From the IMG/VR virus record IMGVR_UViG_3300046000_004707, positions 1-20,216 of that record: a stretch of DNA of 20,216 bases; one strand, 5' to 3'. Below, one piece after another: positions 7,086-15,029 of the stretch. The position numbers were made by a program, and so were the translations under genes. The stretch is from a virus. Within the stretch, counting starts at the first letter, position 1. Each line of letters opens with the position of its first letter. Below the pieces are notes generated by a model that saw only the letters and a program-made list of their open reading frames with translations, searched no databases and was not told the DNA's origin.

Positions 7086-8681
7086 CTAAGCGTGGACGCC
7101 GACTGCGAAGGCTTCGATTTGTGTCACGTCGCCACCGTAGCGCCATGAAGCGACAATGTAGGTCAAGCCCTTGCGCACGTCGCGCCATCGCTCGATTTGC
7201 ACACCGCTTGCGCGCTCGACAAATGCGTAGAATGAGTAGTTACCGAAGATGATGGATTTGTTGGTCGTGGCAATCGCTGGGATTTGCGCAGACAACATCA
7301 CCGGCCAACCTTCGACGGTGCGCTGACCGTTCACGGTGTCCGTGATGCGGTTGTAGTTGGTCAGGTCGAGGGTCTTCAATGCGCCCCAAGTGGAGTTCTG
7401 CATGATGAAGCCAGTCTCGCCGTTGGTCAGGTATTCGCCTGCAACGTCGGTGCTAAGCCCGACAATCTGCGCGTTGGTGATTGCCGTTGCGCTGAATGCG
7501 AAGGTGTTCGTTACCCGGGTAAGCAAACCGTACGGCTGCGAAGAACCGGAACCGTTGACGATGTAGTTGTTTGCGCTGACTGCCATTGCGCGTGCGATTT
7601 CGTTCTGCAGGAACTCTTCGAGGTTCGACGACGTGTCGGCCATCAACTCATCCGACAAAGCGAACTCAAGAGTGTCTTTGTAGAGTTGGATGGTCTTGGA
7701 GTTGGCGAGGTTTGGCTCAGATGCCGTTGCGGTTACGCCTTCGGCAACGATTCCGGGAGTTGCCTTGGTGCTCTGCGCAGGCATGATGTGCTTCCACGAT
7801 TCCGTGGTGACACGAGTGAAACCAATTTGACCCAAGAACGAGAGTTCGTCGCGACGTGCCGTGATGGTGCGGTTGATGGTCGTTGGAACGGTGAAACCGC
7901 CGTCGTTGTTCGTTGCTTCGGTCAGTGTCTTCGTTGCTGACTTCTTCGCGTTGTGCAAGGTGTTCATCACCGATGCATCGTCGCTGCCACGCATGAACGA
8001 CTTGTACGCCTGATGGTACTCGTTGGTATCAAATGGGCTCACTGATTCGACCGCAGCCGGTGCGGCCTTCATTGCTGGTGCGCTGTGGATTGTGCCACCT
8101 GCGACGGGTTCGCCTGCGAGCTCGCTGATTGCAGCCTTGACTGCGTCCTTGATGTTTTCCATGGTTGTGTGTGTTTCCTCTGTAGATACTGCGGTTTTGA
8201 TATCGTCATGACCGGTGTTCGCTGCCGCAGTGCGCACAGTGGTTCCCTTGGTCGAGACTTCGGTAGTGGTGCGGGGCTCCGCTGGGGTTGGCGTCAATGA
8301 GATTTCACCGACTACCCAGCGCTTAATTTCGCCGTCGACGCGCTCAACGAGGTGAGGCAATGCGCCGGTCGAGAGACCGAGAGCGCCTTGCTCCGCGAGC
8401 TTCATGACGTCGGCTGCGTACTTGTGCCTGCGGTCAAGTTCGATTTGCACGTCGATGCCGGTGTCGGTTGGAGTCCAAACCTTGACCGTGCCGATTTGCG
8501 ACTTGATGCCGCCAAGTGCGTGGTCGTAGTAGACAGGCATCCCAACGAAGGGACGCGTACCGCCGAAGTCGGTGTCTTTGCTGAATCGGTCGCCGGTCAA
8601 ATCCTCGCCACCGTAGACAACACCGGTGCCCTTAAGGGTGAACGGTGCGACGGCTTTGATAGCGTGTGGTGTTGACTTCAT
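7086..8681 (-). CDS. Prohead protease fused to HK97-fold major capsid protein
   Basis: A 531-aa two-domain protein. Residues about 1-140 match an HK97-type prohead serine protease: DLTGDRFSKDTDF, then GMPVYYDHALGG with His54, LGLSTGALPH with Ser104, and VVGEISLTPTPAEP with Glu127 as the probable third member of the triad. Residues 141-215 are a Thr/Ala-rich linker and helical delta-like segment. From about 220 the capsid protein follows: EYHQAYKSFMRG, the segment NNDGGFTVPTTINRTI, and a C-terminus with the phrase ERWRDVRKGLTYIVASWRYG. Normally these are two genes. Met174 (8160-8162) has AGAGGAA upstream, though 13 bases away, and could give a separate 358-aa capsid chain. The ATG at 8679-8681 overlaps the previous stop as ATGA, with GGGG just upstream. 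Confidence 0.9.
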   Translation of the reverse strand: MKSTPHAIKAVAPFTLKGTGVVYGGEDLTGDRFSKDTDFGGTRPFVGMPVYYDHALGGIKSQIGTVKVWTPTDTGIDVQIELDRRHKYAADVMKLAEQGALGLSTGALPHLVERVDGEIKRWVVGEISLTPTPAEPRTTTEVSTKGTTVRTAAANTGHDDIKTAVSTEETHTTMENIKDAVKAAISELAGEPVAGGTIHSAPAMKAAPAAVESVSPFDTNEYHQAYKSFMRGSDDASVMNTLHNAKKSATKTLTEATNNDGGFTVPTTINRTITARRDELSFLGQIGFTRVTTESWKHIMPAQSTKATPGIVAEGVTATASEPNLANSKTIQLYKDTLEFALSDELMADTSSNLEEFLQNEIARAMAVSANNYIVNGSGSSQPYGLLTRVTNTFAFSATAITNAQIVGLSTDVAGEYLTNGETGFIMQNSTWGALKTLDLTNYNRITDTVNGQRTVEGWPVMLSAQIPAIATTNKSIIFGNYSFYAFVERASGVQIERWRDVRKGLTYIVASWRYGGDVTQIEAFAVGVHA

Positions 8682-9745
8682 TTGACCCCCAGCAATCGAC
8701 GTGCGAAGCGCTTAGTTGCTTCTTCGTTCATTGTCGCGGTGTTGTCAAGGGCTTTGTCTTCGTCGTCCATGTGAGCGGACGCAACGGCTTCCTCGACTGG
8801 CTCTTCGACCTCGGCGACGGCTTCTTCGGCCATCTCTTCGGCCATCTCTTCGGTCTCTTCTTCGGCTTCGGCTTCGACTGGTGCTTCGGCAATCAATGCG
8901 GCCTCGGGAATAATCCACAACTTACACAGTGCGTCTTCTTCGATGTCGCCATCGACGATCTCGCACCGGTTGGCGAGGTAGAACACACAGTTCTTGCACG
9001 CCATGCCTTCGGCCTTGAATGGGTTGCCTTCTGCGCCGATGTAGTGCGCACCGTTGGCGCCGATGCCCTTGTCGAAAACACCGTACTCTTCAACGATGCT
9101 CTCGTACATGTCATACATGACCACTTGGCGCTCGTTCAGGATGGTTGATTCGTCGATTGCCTTGGTGGCGCTCTTTGGTTTCATGCCGTCATAGCCAACG
9201 GTGCGCAGTGCCTTCATTGTTTCCTTGTTGTGATACGCCGCCATACGGAGCGCTTCCATGTCGCTCTCAGAATGTCGACGTGATGCTTTAGTAGCCATGC
9301 TGTTCTCCTCTACAATACGACGCGCCCACGCGCGCCCTTCATCGCCGCCCCAACCATACCAAGCTTGCCACCCTTTGCCTTGCTCGTCCCACGTCGCACC
9401 CTCTTTGTCAATCTCGTGACGGTCGAAGTATGCAACCATGCGTCGCACCGTCTCGAAACTGACCGGCTCTCTGTTGGCCAGTTGGTTCGCACGCGCCAAG
9501 CCGACCGCAGTCATGCCCTGCTGACTCGGTGGCTTCTCCGCACGCACATCGAGCGCACGCTGTGCATTGTCGGCGACCGCCTGCGGTGCGATGTACGTCG
9601 CTTTGGTTTCATCTGATGTTGCAATATTGAGTGCGGTCAGATATGCGATCGCTTCGTCCATGCTTTGATAGCATTGCAATGCTTCGGGTTCGCCATCTTT
9701 GAACACACAATACTGCTCATTTGCAGATACAACATGATACGGCAT
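8678..9745 (-). CDS. Scaffold-like head protein with four-cysteine cluster and acidic repeat
   Basis: A 355-aa protein starting MPYHVVSANEQYCVFKDGEP; the ATG overlaps the previous stop as TGATG. In order: a small N-terminal domain (1-45) as seen in some phage protease-gene products; a helical domain (about 50-146) with VADNAQRALDVR, MTAVGLARANQLANREPVS and WQAWYGWGGDEGRAWARRI; a region with four cysteines (250, 253, 261, 274) in MACKNCVFYLANRCEIVDGD and DALCKLW, which resembles the high-potential iron-sulfur protein motif or a zinc site; an extended Glu/Ala repeat (288-322); and a basic tail (KRFARRLLGVK). The acidic, helical second half just upstream of protease and capsid suggests a scaffold. 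An internal ATG at 9296-9298 (Met150) has AGGAG six bases upstream. Confidence 0.6.
   Translation of the reverse strand: MPYHVVSANEQYCVFKDGEPEALQCYQSMDEAIAYLTALNIATSDETKATYIAPQAVADNAQRALDVRAEKPPSQQGMTAVGLARANQLANREPVSFETVRRMVAYFDRHEIDKEGATWDEQGKGWQAWYGWGGDEGRAWARRIVEENSMATKASRRHSESDMEALRMAAYHNKETMKALRTVGYDGMKPKSATKAIDESTILNERQVVMYDMYESIVEEYGVFDKGIGANGAHYIGAEGNPFKAEGMACKNCVFYLANRCEIVDGDIEEDALCKLWIIPEAALIAEAPVEAEAEEETEEMAEEMAEEAVAEVEEPVEEAVASAHMDDEDKALDNTATMNEEATKRFARRLLGVK
8831..8854 (-). repeat. 12-base tandem repeat encoding Met-Ala-Glu-Glu
   Basis: On the plus strand CATCTCTTCGGC is followed directly by CATCTCTTCGGT. It encodes the EEMAEEMAEE stretch in the acidic region of the scaffold-like protein. 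Flanking TTCGGC triplet pairs extend the low-complexity tract to about 8880. This looks like simple coding-repeat expansion, not a regulatory site. Confidence 0.7.
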
Positions 9746-10206
9746 CAAAGTTTCTCCATTGCTTGCGCGACGAGCGCCGACAGATCGCCGTTTCTGTGTA
9801 TGGTCTCCGCTGCGTTGCCTGCGGTGTTCCATCGTCCTTTGTGTATGTCCGCCTGTTGGTCTCCAACGACGTACGGAGCATACGACGCGGCACTCTGTAG
9901 CACCGCCTCATCGCCTTGCAAATCGACGCGGTACGACCGGTTAAGCGCTTCGCTTCCCTTCAGCGTTGACCCGGTACCGCGTTTATACGGTACCGTGATT
10001 GTGCCGCGTCGATAGTTCGCCATGACGAAGCGCCGTTGCTTCTCTGACTTAAACTTCATTGAGCCCGGAGCCGGTGGTGGTGGCTTGTCTTCGTTTAACT
10101 GCCCTTGCACCAACACCGCATAGCCCAGCGTGACGGTGCGTATCATCTCGCCAATCTGCGCCTCGCCGATGCGTCCAAGGATTTCCACGGTGATGCTGTT
10201 TGCCAT
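9745..10206 (-). CDS. Small head/neck protein, HK97 gp10-like candidate
   Basis: A 153-aa protein beginning MANSITVEILGRIGEAQIGE. Its start overlaps the portal stop by one base (TGATG). The middle is basic (MKFKSEKQRRFVMANYRRG), and the C-terminal half contains the phrase SAASYAPYVVGDQQADIHKG followed by RWNTAG, which recalls the conserved YAPYV.G segment of HK97 gp10-type and related minor tail or neck proteins. A proline run (PPPPAP at about 42-47) separates the two halves. Position directly after the portal is unusual for gp10, which normally lies between connector and tail genes, so it may instead be a minor head protein. The family link is tentative. Confidence 0.5.
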   Translation of the reverse strand: MANSITVEILGRIGEAQIGEMIRTVTLGYAVLVQGQLNEDKPPPPAPGSMKFKSEKQRRFVMANYRRGTITVPYKRGTGSTLKGSEALNRSYRVDLQGDEAVLQSAASYAPYVVGDQQADIHKGRWNTAGNAAETIHRNGDLSALVAQAMEKL

Positions 10207-12227
10207 CAGCGCACCAACCGCAGTGACGTGTCACATCGGCAATTGACGTGCGCTGGTGGACCCGCTGCAACTTCAGCAGGCCACTTGTCTTCCGTCAGTC
10301 CGTTCAAATCGACACCGTAGATTTTGCCTGTGCAGATTGCGCAGACTAACTCGTCCGCATCGGTATTCCACACCCGCACCATGTTGATGCCGCGTTCCCT
10401 GAGATAATCCTTATACGAAGTCGTTGCCTGCGATGCTGCGCGCGTCGTCTCGGTAATGGCTATCATCTTGGCCCGCGTCGGGTCGCTCAGTGGCAACACC
10501 GCAGCGGTGATGTCCTGTATCGTCATGCCCGGGGTCGTGCGGAACATCTCGATAATGGGCTTGATGCGGTTCGCCGTGGTTTCGTCAATCTTCGCCGTCT
10601 CTCTCGGTGTGTAATCGAGTAGCCAATCTTGGATATACCGCGACTGGTCACCGGTATCCATCGGGATACTAAACTCAGTACCGAGCCGGTCGATGCGCTT
10701 GCTCATCGTCGTGCCCAGTTCCGAATCTAAGACCGGTTTGATGATGTCGCGCAACGATGTTGACGGATCGCGCTCGTTGACGATGTCACGCGCCCACTCT
10801 TCGCCCTTCTTGCGCATCTCTTTGATGATGCGGTTATAGATGCGCAGTTCGTCCGGAGTCATGTCGTCAACCGGTGCCTTGACCGCGTGAATGACGTCGT
10901 GCACGTCTGCTACGGTCATGCCTTTGTAGCATCGCTCCATCACGGCATCGACGTGGTCAGCGGGTATCAGCGCAGAATCAAACGAGGTGCGTGGGTCTCG
11001 TCCGCTCTTAATTCTGCGCTCTATTTTTTTTGACAACAACGACCATTCATTGGCTACGGCTTTGGATGTGTTCGCCATGTCCGACGGTGCCGCAGTGCCT
11101 GCTTCGGTTGGCGCTTCGACTGGCGTTGACTCCGGAGCGACGAGGTCACCGGGCAGAATGACGTCGGCAATGCCGTCATAACCAAGGATTTGCATCGCCG
11201 CCCGAAGCGGTACGCCGGCCTGTGTGAGTTGAAGCAAAGAGCCTGCGCGCTGCGCTTCGTCCGCTTGCATGACGTCGAGTTGCTCCGGCATGAACTGAAT
11301 TTCATACTTCAACGGCCCGAGTAGTTGTTCGTTCATGACGTCGGCTAACTTCGGCAACCGAGGTATCACGGTTTCACGCCAAAACGATTGACGATCCGAA
11401 TCCGCCGTTGCGTAGTTCGCCGCCGATGCTTCAAGCATGGTCAACGGTACGCCCATGGTCATGGCGATTTGCTTCAGCGTGCGCTCTGCTAACTCCGGCA
11501 TCATCAAGGTATTGATGTCCGGTGTAATCTTCTGTACCTTCAACTCTTGCGCTCGGACAAATATCCATTTGAACGCGTTCAACACACCGCTTCCGCGTTG
11601 GTTAATCTCTGCGCCCATCCGCTTGAACTCTGAATCGTCCATCGAGTCGGGGAGGTTCATCACCGTCACTGGTTGCGCGCCACCTTCGAAGAACATCGAA
11701 GTGAAGCGGTCAAGATTGTAGGATAACTGCGCATTTTGCATAGCGACCTGCGCAGGTGCCAAGCCCGGCCCGACGTCGTCCGTGAATGAGTTTTCGCGAA
11801 AGTAGACAATCTCTTCCAACGTCCACGGCCCGTACATCTTGCCGCCAATGACTTGGTTAAACGTCAGCCCCAAGTAGGGATTCTCCAACGTGCCGAGGTT
11901 TGGATTGTATGCGTAGTTCACCGTGGTCGGGTTGAGCGCTTCGAAGCCGACCAACGTCCGACCCTTGACGATGCGCACCCAATACGCCGCTCCGCACACA
12001 AGAAGGCTGCGCTCCGTCGCTGCCAAGAGCCGAGAGAAGTTCTTTTTCCACGGCCACTCTACTTCGACCCCGTTGCGAAGTAAGCGATACGGTACCGAGC
12101 TGATCGCGTCGGCACGCAGTTCGACCGCACGGTACAACGGTGCGACGTGTGCATATCCCACATCTGCCGTCTTGATTGTTCCGTTACGCAACAATTGACC
12201 CAGCCAAGCCGGGTTATTCATGGTCAT
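10206..12227 (-). CDS. Portal protein fused to MuF-like head morphogenesis domain
   Basis: A 673-aa protein. Residues 1-360 are the portal, the twelve-fold ring at one capsid vertex: APLYRAVELRADAISSVPYR, SLLVCGAAYWVRIV, IVYFRENSFTDD, and FFEGGAQPVTVMNLP are typical. A Pro/Thr/Ala-rich linker (about 364-388) follows. The C-terminal part ends in a Mu gpF-like domain with ITETTRAASQATT, VRVWNTDADELVCAICTGK and GPPAHVNCRCDTS, with four cysteines and a histidine that may bind metal. In most phages portal and MuF are separate neighbouring genes. I chose the ATG at 12225-12227, which overlaps the terminase stop as ATGA with TGGAG upstream; an ATG four codons earlier is the alternative. Confidence 0.9.
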   Translation of the reverse strand: MTMNNPAWLGQLLRNGTIKTADVGYAHVAPLYRAVELRADAISSVPYRLLRNGVEVEWPWKKNFSRLLAATERSLLVCGAAYWVRIVKGRTLVGFEALNPTTVNYAYNPNLGTLENPYLGLTFNQVIGGKMYGPWTLEEIVYFRENSFTDDVGPGLAPAQVAMQNAQLSYNLDRFTSMFFEGGAQPVTVMNLPDSMDDSEFKRMGAEINQRGSGVLNAFKWIFVRAQELKVQKITPDINTLMMPELAERTLKQIAMTMGVPLTMLEASAANYATADSDRQSFWRETVIPRLPKLADVMNEQLLGPLKYEIQFMPEQLDVMQADEAQRAGSLLQLTQAGVPLRAAMQILGYDGIADVILPGDLVAPESTPVEAPTEAGTAAPSDMANTSKAVANEWSLLSKKIERRIKSGRDPRTSFDSALIPADHVDAVMERCYKGMTVADVHDVIHAVKAPVDDMTPDELRIYNRIIKEMRKKGEEWARDIVNERDPSTSLRDIIKPVLDSELGTTMSKRIDRLGTEFSIPMDTGDQSRYIQDWLLDYTPRETAKIDETTANRIKPIIEMFRTTPGMTIQDITAAVLPLSDPTRAKMIAITETTRAASQATTSYKDYLRERGINMVRVWNTDADELVCAICTGKIYGVDLNGLTEDKWPAEVAAGPPAHVNCRCDTSLRLVR

Positions 12228-13432
12228 GCAAAACTCCATTCTACGCGTGGCTTCGATATCATTGCGACCGCACCGCTGGCCGCGTCAACGTAGTCGTCAT
12301 GCGGTGCGCTGGGGAAGGCGACGACCTCGTCAAGAAAGTCCCGCACCCATGCACCGTTCACCACGACCACGGCTCCGGCTTCGGCTCTGGCAGCCCAAGG
12401 CATTGCGCGCTGGACTTTATCGCCCTTGACGTCAACACCTTTGAACGATACGTCGGCAATCTCCGGTATTCGTCGCAACTCTTGGGTTGCAGCGAGTCCG
12501 TGCTGTGCTTTCTCGATGCCGTGCGTCGTGTCCGTCTCACGGCGCATCGTGTCCACCATGATGCGTCGTACATCGGGCCACTCTGCCTTTACTTTGATAC
12601 CGTCGGCAATATAGAACACGCCGTCGTGTAAACACACACGGACGGACGCGGTATAGTCTGCGGATTGCTTGACGCTGGATGCTAGGTCCCAGTATCGGAA
12701 CCACTTCGCGCCGTGCGGTCGTACGTCGGTCGTCTTTAGCCAATGGCGTTGGAACATTGCCCCGACCGGGTCGATGAAATCACCGTCAACTTCTTGTCGG
12801 TACATCTCTGAGGTCATTGATTCTTTGAGTGTGGCAACGAAGGTGTCATCGAGGAACACGTTATCCGTCGTCTTGCTTCGGATCGTGGCGTAGTCGTGGT
12901 GCGTGCCTGCGAAGAGTTGATACACCCAATCTTTGCCGCGTGGCGTCGTGGACATCCAAGCCCGACCGGGTTGCTCGCGTAACGTCGCAATGCTCAATGG
13001 CCAAATGTCGCTGTCCATCATCGCCACCTCGTCCAACCAAAGCCACCCGGCGTTGGCGCCACGCAGTCGGTCGGGGTTGTCCGCACTGCGAAAGATGATG
13101 CGACGGTCACCGAGCAAACGAAGTTCCATGTCTGATTTGTTCCATGACGTCGCAATGCCTGCCTTCGCTACCAAGCGCAGGATGGTCTCCATGGCGCCGA
13201 GTTTCAGCATTGGGTATGTCGGTGCCACGATGAGCCCCGTGGAGCCCTTGGGCTGTCTCAGTGCCTCTACTGCGCCTGCTCGTGTCTTACCGCTGCCACG
13301 ACCACCGACGAACAGACGAAACCGCGCATCACTTGCCCAAAACGCTCTTTGGGGTGACGTCTGTGATTGGTGTCGGATCGTCAGCGGTGAGGTCGATGAC
13401 GTAGTCGTTGGGGCCGGTTGTGGAGTGTACAT
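12224..13432 (-). CDS. terL: Terminase large subunit
   Basis: A 402-aa DNA-packaging motor protein. The ATPase domain has Walker A GGRGSGKT (43-50), Walker B WLWLDE (130-135) and the coupling motif STTPRG (161-166). The nuclease domain has the first acidic residue in RYWDLASS (Asp249) and a late acidic cluster in PHDDYVDAAS (379-383). Together these indicate an ATPase and an RNase H-like nuclease, both intact. The assigned ATG at 13430-13432 lies 104 bases inside the small terminase gene. No other ATG lies between it and the ATPase core, and its ribosome site is weak. The N-terminal 25 residues are Thr/Ser/Pro-rich. The stop overlaps the portal start. Confidence 0.95.
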   Translation of the reverse strand: MYTPQPAPTTTSSTSPLTIRHQSQTSPQRAFWASDARFRLFVGGRGSGKTRAGAVEALRQPKGSTGLIVAPTYPMLKLGAMETILRLVAKAGIATSWNKSDMELRLLGDRRIIFRSADNPDRLRGANAGWLWLDEVAMMDSDIWPLSIATLREQPGRAWMSTTPRGKDWVYQLFAGTHHDYATIRSKTTDNVFLDDTFVATLKESMTSEMYRQEVDGDFIDPVGAMFQRHWLKTTDVRPHGAKWFRYWDLASSVKQSADYTASVRVCLHDGVFYIADGIKVKAEWPDVRRIMVDTMRRETDTTHGIEKAQHGLAATQELRRIPEIADVSFKGVDVKGDKVQRAMPWAARAEAGAVVVVNGAWVRDFLDEVVAFPSAPHDDYVDAASGAVAMISKPRVEWSFA

Positions 13433-13772
13433 TGTAGGATTCTCTGTAGGTCGGGTCTAACTTCTTGAGTAGAAACATGACCATGACCGGCGTCGTTGGC
13501 GCCATGCTGTACGCCAAAGATTCGAGGAACTCTTGACGCACTTCGCGACCGCGTCGGGTTGCTTCTTCCACCTTCGCAGCGAACACCGGGTCGGCGTCGC
13601 GTGCACGGAGTAGGTCGCGTCGGTTGATGTTGCACACCTTGCACGCGTCCGTCATGAAACCGAGTCGCTCGATGGCTTCCAAGACTTCGGCCTGCTGTAA
13701 CTTGGTTATGATTACAGCCTGTGACTCGCTTTTTACGACGGCCTGCGCACGTGGCTTTCTTGGACCAGTCAC
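13329..13772 (-). CDS. terS: Probable terminase small subunit
   Basis: A 147-aa protein immediately before the large terminase. It has a helix-turn-helix-like region (about 20-60, EVLEAIERLGFMTDACKVCN then INRRDLLRARDADPV), followed by a helix with EEATRRGREVRQEFLESLAY and the phrase MFLLKKLDPTYRESYN, which is characteristic of small-terminase and related phage proteins. It would recognise the packaging site and regulate the large subunit. Start is GTG at 13770-13772, overlapping the holin candidate stop as GTGA. Its last 104 bases overlap the large terminase start in another frame. Confidence 0.8.
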   Translation of the reverse strand: MTGPRKPRAQAVVKSESQAVIITKLQQAEVLEAIERLGFMTDACKVCNINRRDLLRARDADPVFAAKVEEATRRGREVRQEFLESLAYSMAPTTPVMVMFLLKKLDPTYRESYNVHSTTGPNDYVIDLTADDPTPITDVTPKSVLGK

Positions 13773-13945
13773 CGCACCGACTCCGACGTCACGAAGCGAA
13801 GCAACACGTTGACGATGGCAAGCGCATACGCAATCTGCGGTGCAATCTCGTTCAGCTCAGGCCATGCCATAACCGTGGCGAGTATCATGGCGACCAATGA
13901 CAACACGTTAATCCACACCGTCTTTGATTTGTACCAAGGTTTCAT
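13769..13945 (-). CDS. Holin candidate (58 aa, two membrane helices)
   Basis: A 58-aa protein, MKPWYKSKTVWINVLSLVAM and on, with two hydrophobic stretches (about 10-29 and 35-52) joined by a short loop containing PELNEI, and a short C-terminal tail TSESVR. This size and layout, including the basic start KSKTVW, match small phage holins. GGAGG lies eight bases before its ATG. It follows the coiled-coil membrane protein and the amidase, completing a lysis cassette. Its stop overlaps the small-terminase GTG. Pore formation at the end of infection is inferred from topology and context. Confidence 0.75.
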   Translation of the reverse strand: MKPWYKSKTVWINVLSLVAMILATVMAWPELNEIAPQIAYALAIVNVLLRFVTSESVR

Positions 13946-13948
13946 GTC

Positions 13949-14152
13949 TTAGCCTCCACTCATACGGAACCACGAAAGAAACACCAACCACGCACCGCCA
14001 CCGACGAGCATGACCGCGTATACCTGTTGTTCAAGCCGTGCAATACGCTTCTCAAACTCTTTGAAGTTGGCGTCGCCGTTTTCGAGTCGTCGCAGTATCA
14101 TGTCTTGCTTCTCTTCGATGCGCGCCAACTTTGTTTCGACTGACTCGGTCAT
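13949..14152 (-). CDS. XhlA-like coiled-coil membrane protein, holin accessory
   Basis: A 67-aa protein. Residues 5-45 form a heptad-rich coil (SVETKLARIEEKQDMILRRL, then FEKRIARLEQQ), and residues 46-62 are one membrane helix (VYAVMLVGGGAWLVFLSWF). This is the layout of the XhlA haemolysin-like family, found beside holins and endolysins in phages of Gram-positive bacteria. The ATG at 14150-14152 overlaps the amidase stop as ATGA, with GGGGAAAG just before. A longer frame reading into the amidase gene (Arg-rich) is a shadow. It could alternatively anchor the endolysin or serve as holin itself. Confidence 0.75.
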   Translation of the reverse strand: MTESVETKLARIEEKQDMILRRLENGDANFKEFEKRIARLEQQVYAVMLVGGGAWLVFLSWFRMSGG

Positions 14153-14706
14153 ACTTTCCCCTGCTGATATGCTGCGAATTCGTACCGCACCGCGTCGATG
14201 TTTATCGCTGAGCCCGGGCACGACTTCTTCGCCGCTGGGTATTCGCGGTGTCCTTTCAGGGTCGTTGCATCCACTGCGATACCGCGCCAATTCATCAGCG
14301 CCAACGTCGTGGAGCGCACGAGCCGGTGCAGGTCGTCGGGCCATGGTCGCGTGTCGTACTCTCCGACCACTTCGATGCCCCACATCTGCGCGTTGCCAAT
14401 CAACGATGAACAATGAATCCCGGGCACGTTCAATGGGCACATCTGCCAGATGCCGTCAAGCTCCGGATTGCGTCCGCCGATGACGAGGAACAAATGCGGA
14501 CCGCCTCGCCATCCCATCGCCTCGTATCGTTTACTCATGGCGTTCATCGTGATGGCGCCGTTCCATTGGCTTGGCAACGGTCGCCATGTGTGATGCAAGA
14601 CGACGCCACGAGCCCACGGTGCCGTAGCAATGGGCTCATGGCGATGTAGATGCGTGTCAAAGTCTTGCACCGTTGCCCAGTGCCGAAGATCGTACGCATA
14701 CGTCAT
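14149..14706 (-). CDS. N-acetylmuramoyl-L-alanine amidase endolysin (Amidase_2/PGRP fold)
   Basis: A 185-aa zinc enzyme that cuts the bond between MurNAc and the peptide stem. Probable zinc ligands are His38 in GVVLHHTW, His153 in LKGHREYP and Cys163 in KSCPG, the H-H-C triad of this fold. WGIEVVGEY (109-117) corresponds to the conserved central strand with Glu. I start at ATG 14704-14706, which overlaps the previous stop as ATGA; an ATG six codons upstream is an alternative. No separate cell-wall binding domain and no signal peptide are visible, so export would depend on the holin. It is followed by the XhlA-like and holin genes. Confidence 0.92.
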   Translation of the reverse strand: MTYAYDLRHWATVQDFDTHLHRHEPIATAPWARGVVLHHTWRPLPSQWNGAITMNAMSKRYEAMGWRGGPHLFLVIGGRNPELDGIWQMCPLNVPGIHCSSLIGNAQMWGIEVVGEYDTRPWPDDLHRLVRSTTLALMNWRGIAVDATTLKGHREYPAAKKSCPGSAINIDAVRYEFAAYQQGKV

Positions 14707-15029
14707 GAGCGAGGCCCCTGCCATCGTGAAATCTTGTTCATGAACGAAGTACCGTTCTTGCGGTTGACGATAAAGTACAACTCATTGCCGATGACGGTGA
14801 TGTTTCCGTGTGCGTCGTTGTAGAACTGGATAAGTTGCCACTCTGCTGCGAGTGACTTGCGGTACCACAGATGAATACCGAATTGCGGCCACGGCACCCC
14901 GAAGTTGCTCATCGATGTGGCGAACCACTGACCCGCTTTGTCGACCTGTACAAATGTCTGCGTGGCCGTGTACGTTCCGCCGGGTATGCCAAGTTCCGTG
15001 GGGTTTGGAATCGGTGTAATCGTCGTCAT
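14703..15029 (-). CDS. Unknown 108-aa protein between methyltransferase and amidase
   Basis: Product MTTITPIPNPTELGIPGGTY and on. It is not recognised. It has an N-terminal Pro/Thr-rich stretch, then a series of likely beta strands with aromatic residues (FGIHLWYRKSLAAEWQLIQF, then ITVIGNELYFIVNRK), as in small virion or beta-propeller-like repeat proteins. It has no signal peptide or membrane helix. Its start overlaps the methyltransferase stop and its stop overlaps the amidase start, both as ATGA, so it is coupled to the lysis genes. A role as a virion accessory or as a wall-binding partner for the amidase is a guess. Confidence 0.75.
   Translation of the reverse strand: MTTITPIPNPTELGIPGGTYTATQTFVQVDKAGQWFATSMSNFGVPWPQFGIHLWYRKSLAAEWQLIQFYNDAHGNITVIGNELYFIVNRKNGTSFMNKISRWQGPRS

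Noticed and set aside
7284-7940. Plus-strand open frame of 218 codons
   Set aside because: It is antisense to the well-supported capsid part of the protease-capsid fusion and is rich in Cys, Arg and Val, as expected for a reverse reading.
8821-8880. CRISPR-like or regulatory repeat
   Set aside because: The short tandem repeats encode a Glu/Ala/Met-rich stretch in frame and have no spacers; they are coding low-complexity sequence.
12933-13460. Plus-strand open frame of 175 codons
   Set aside because: Antisense to the ATPase domain of the large terminase; no recognisable domain.
14153-14440. Long N-terminal extension of the XhlA-like protein
   Set aside because: It would overlap half of the amidase gene and is Arg-rich; the ATGA junction at 14152 is consistent with the neighbours.
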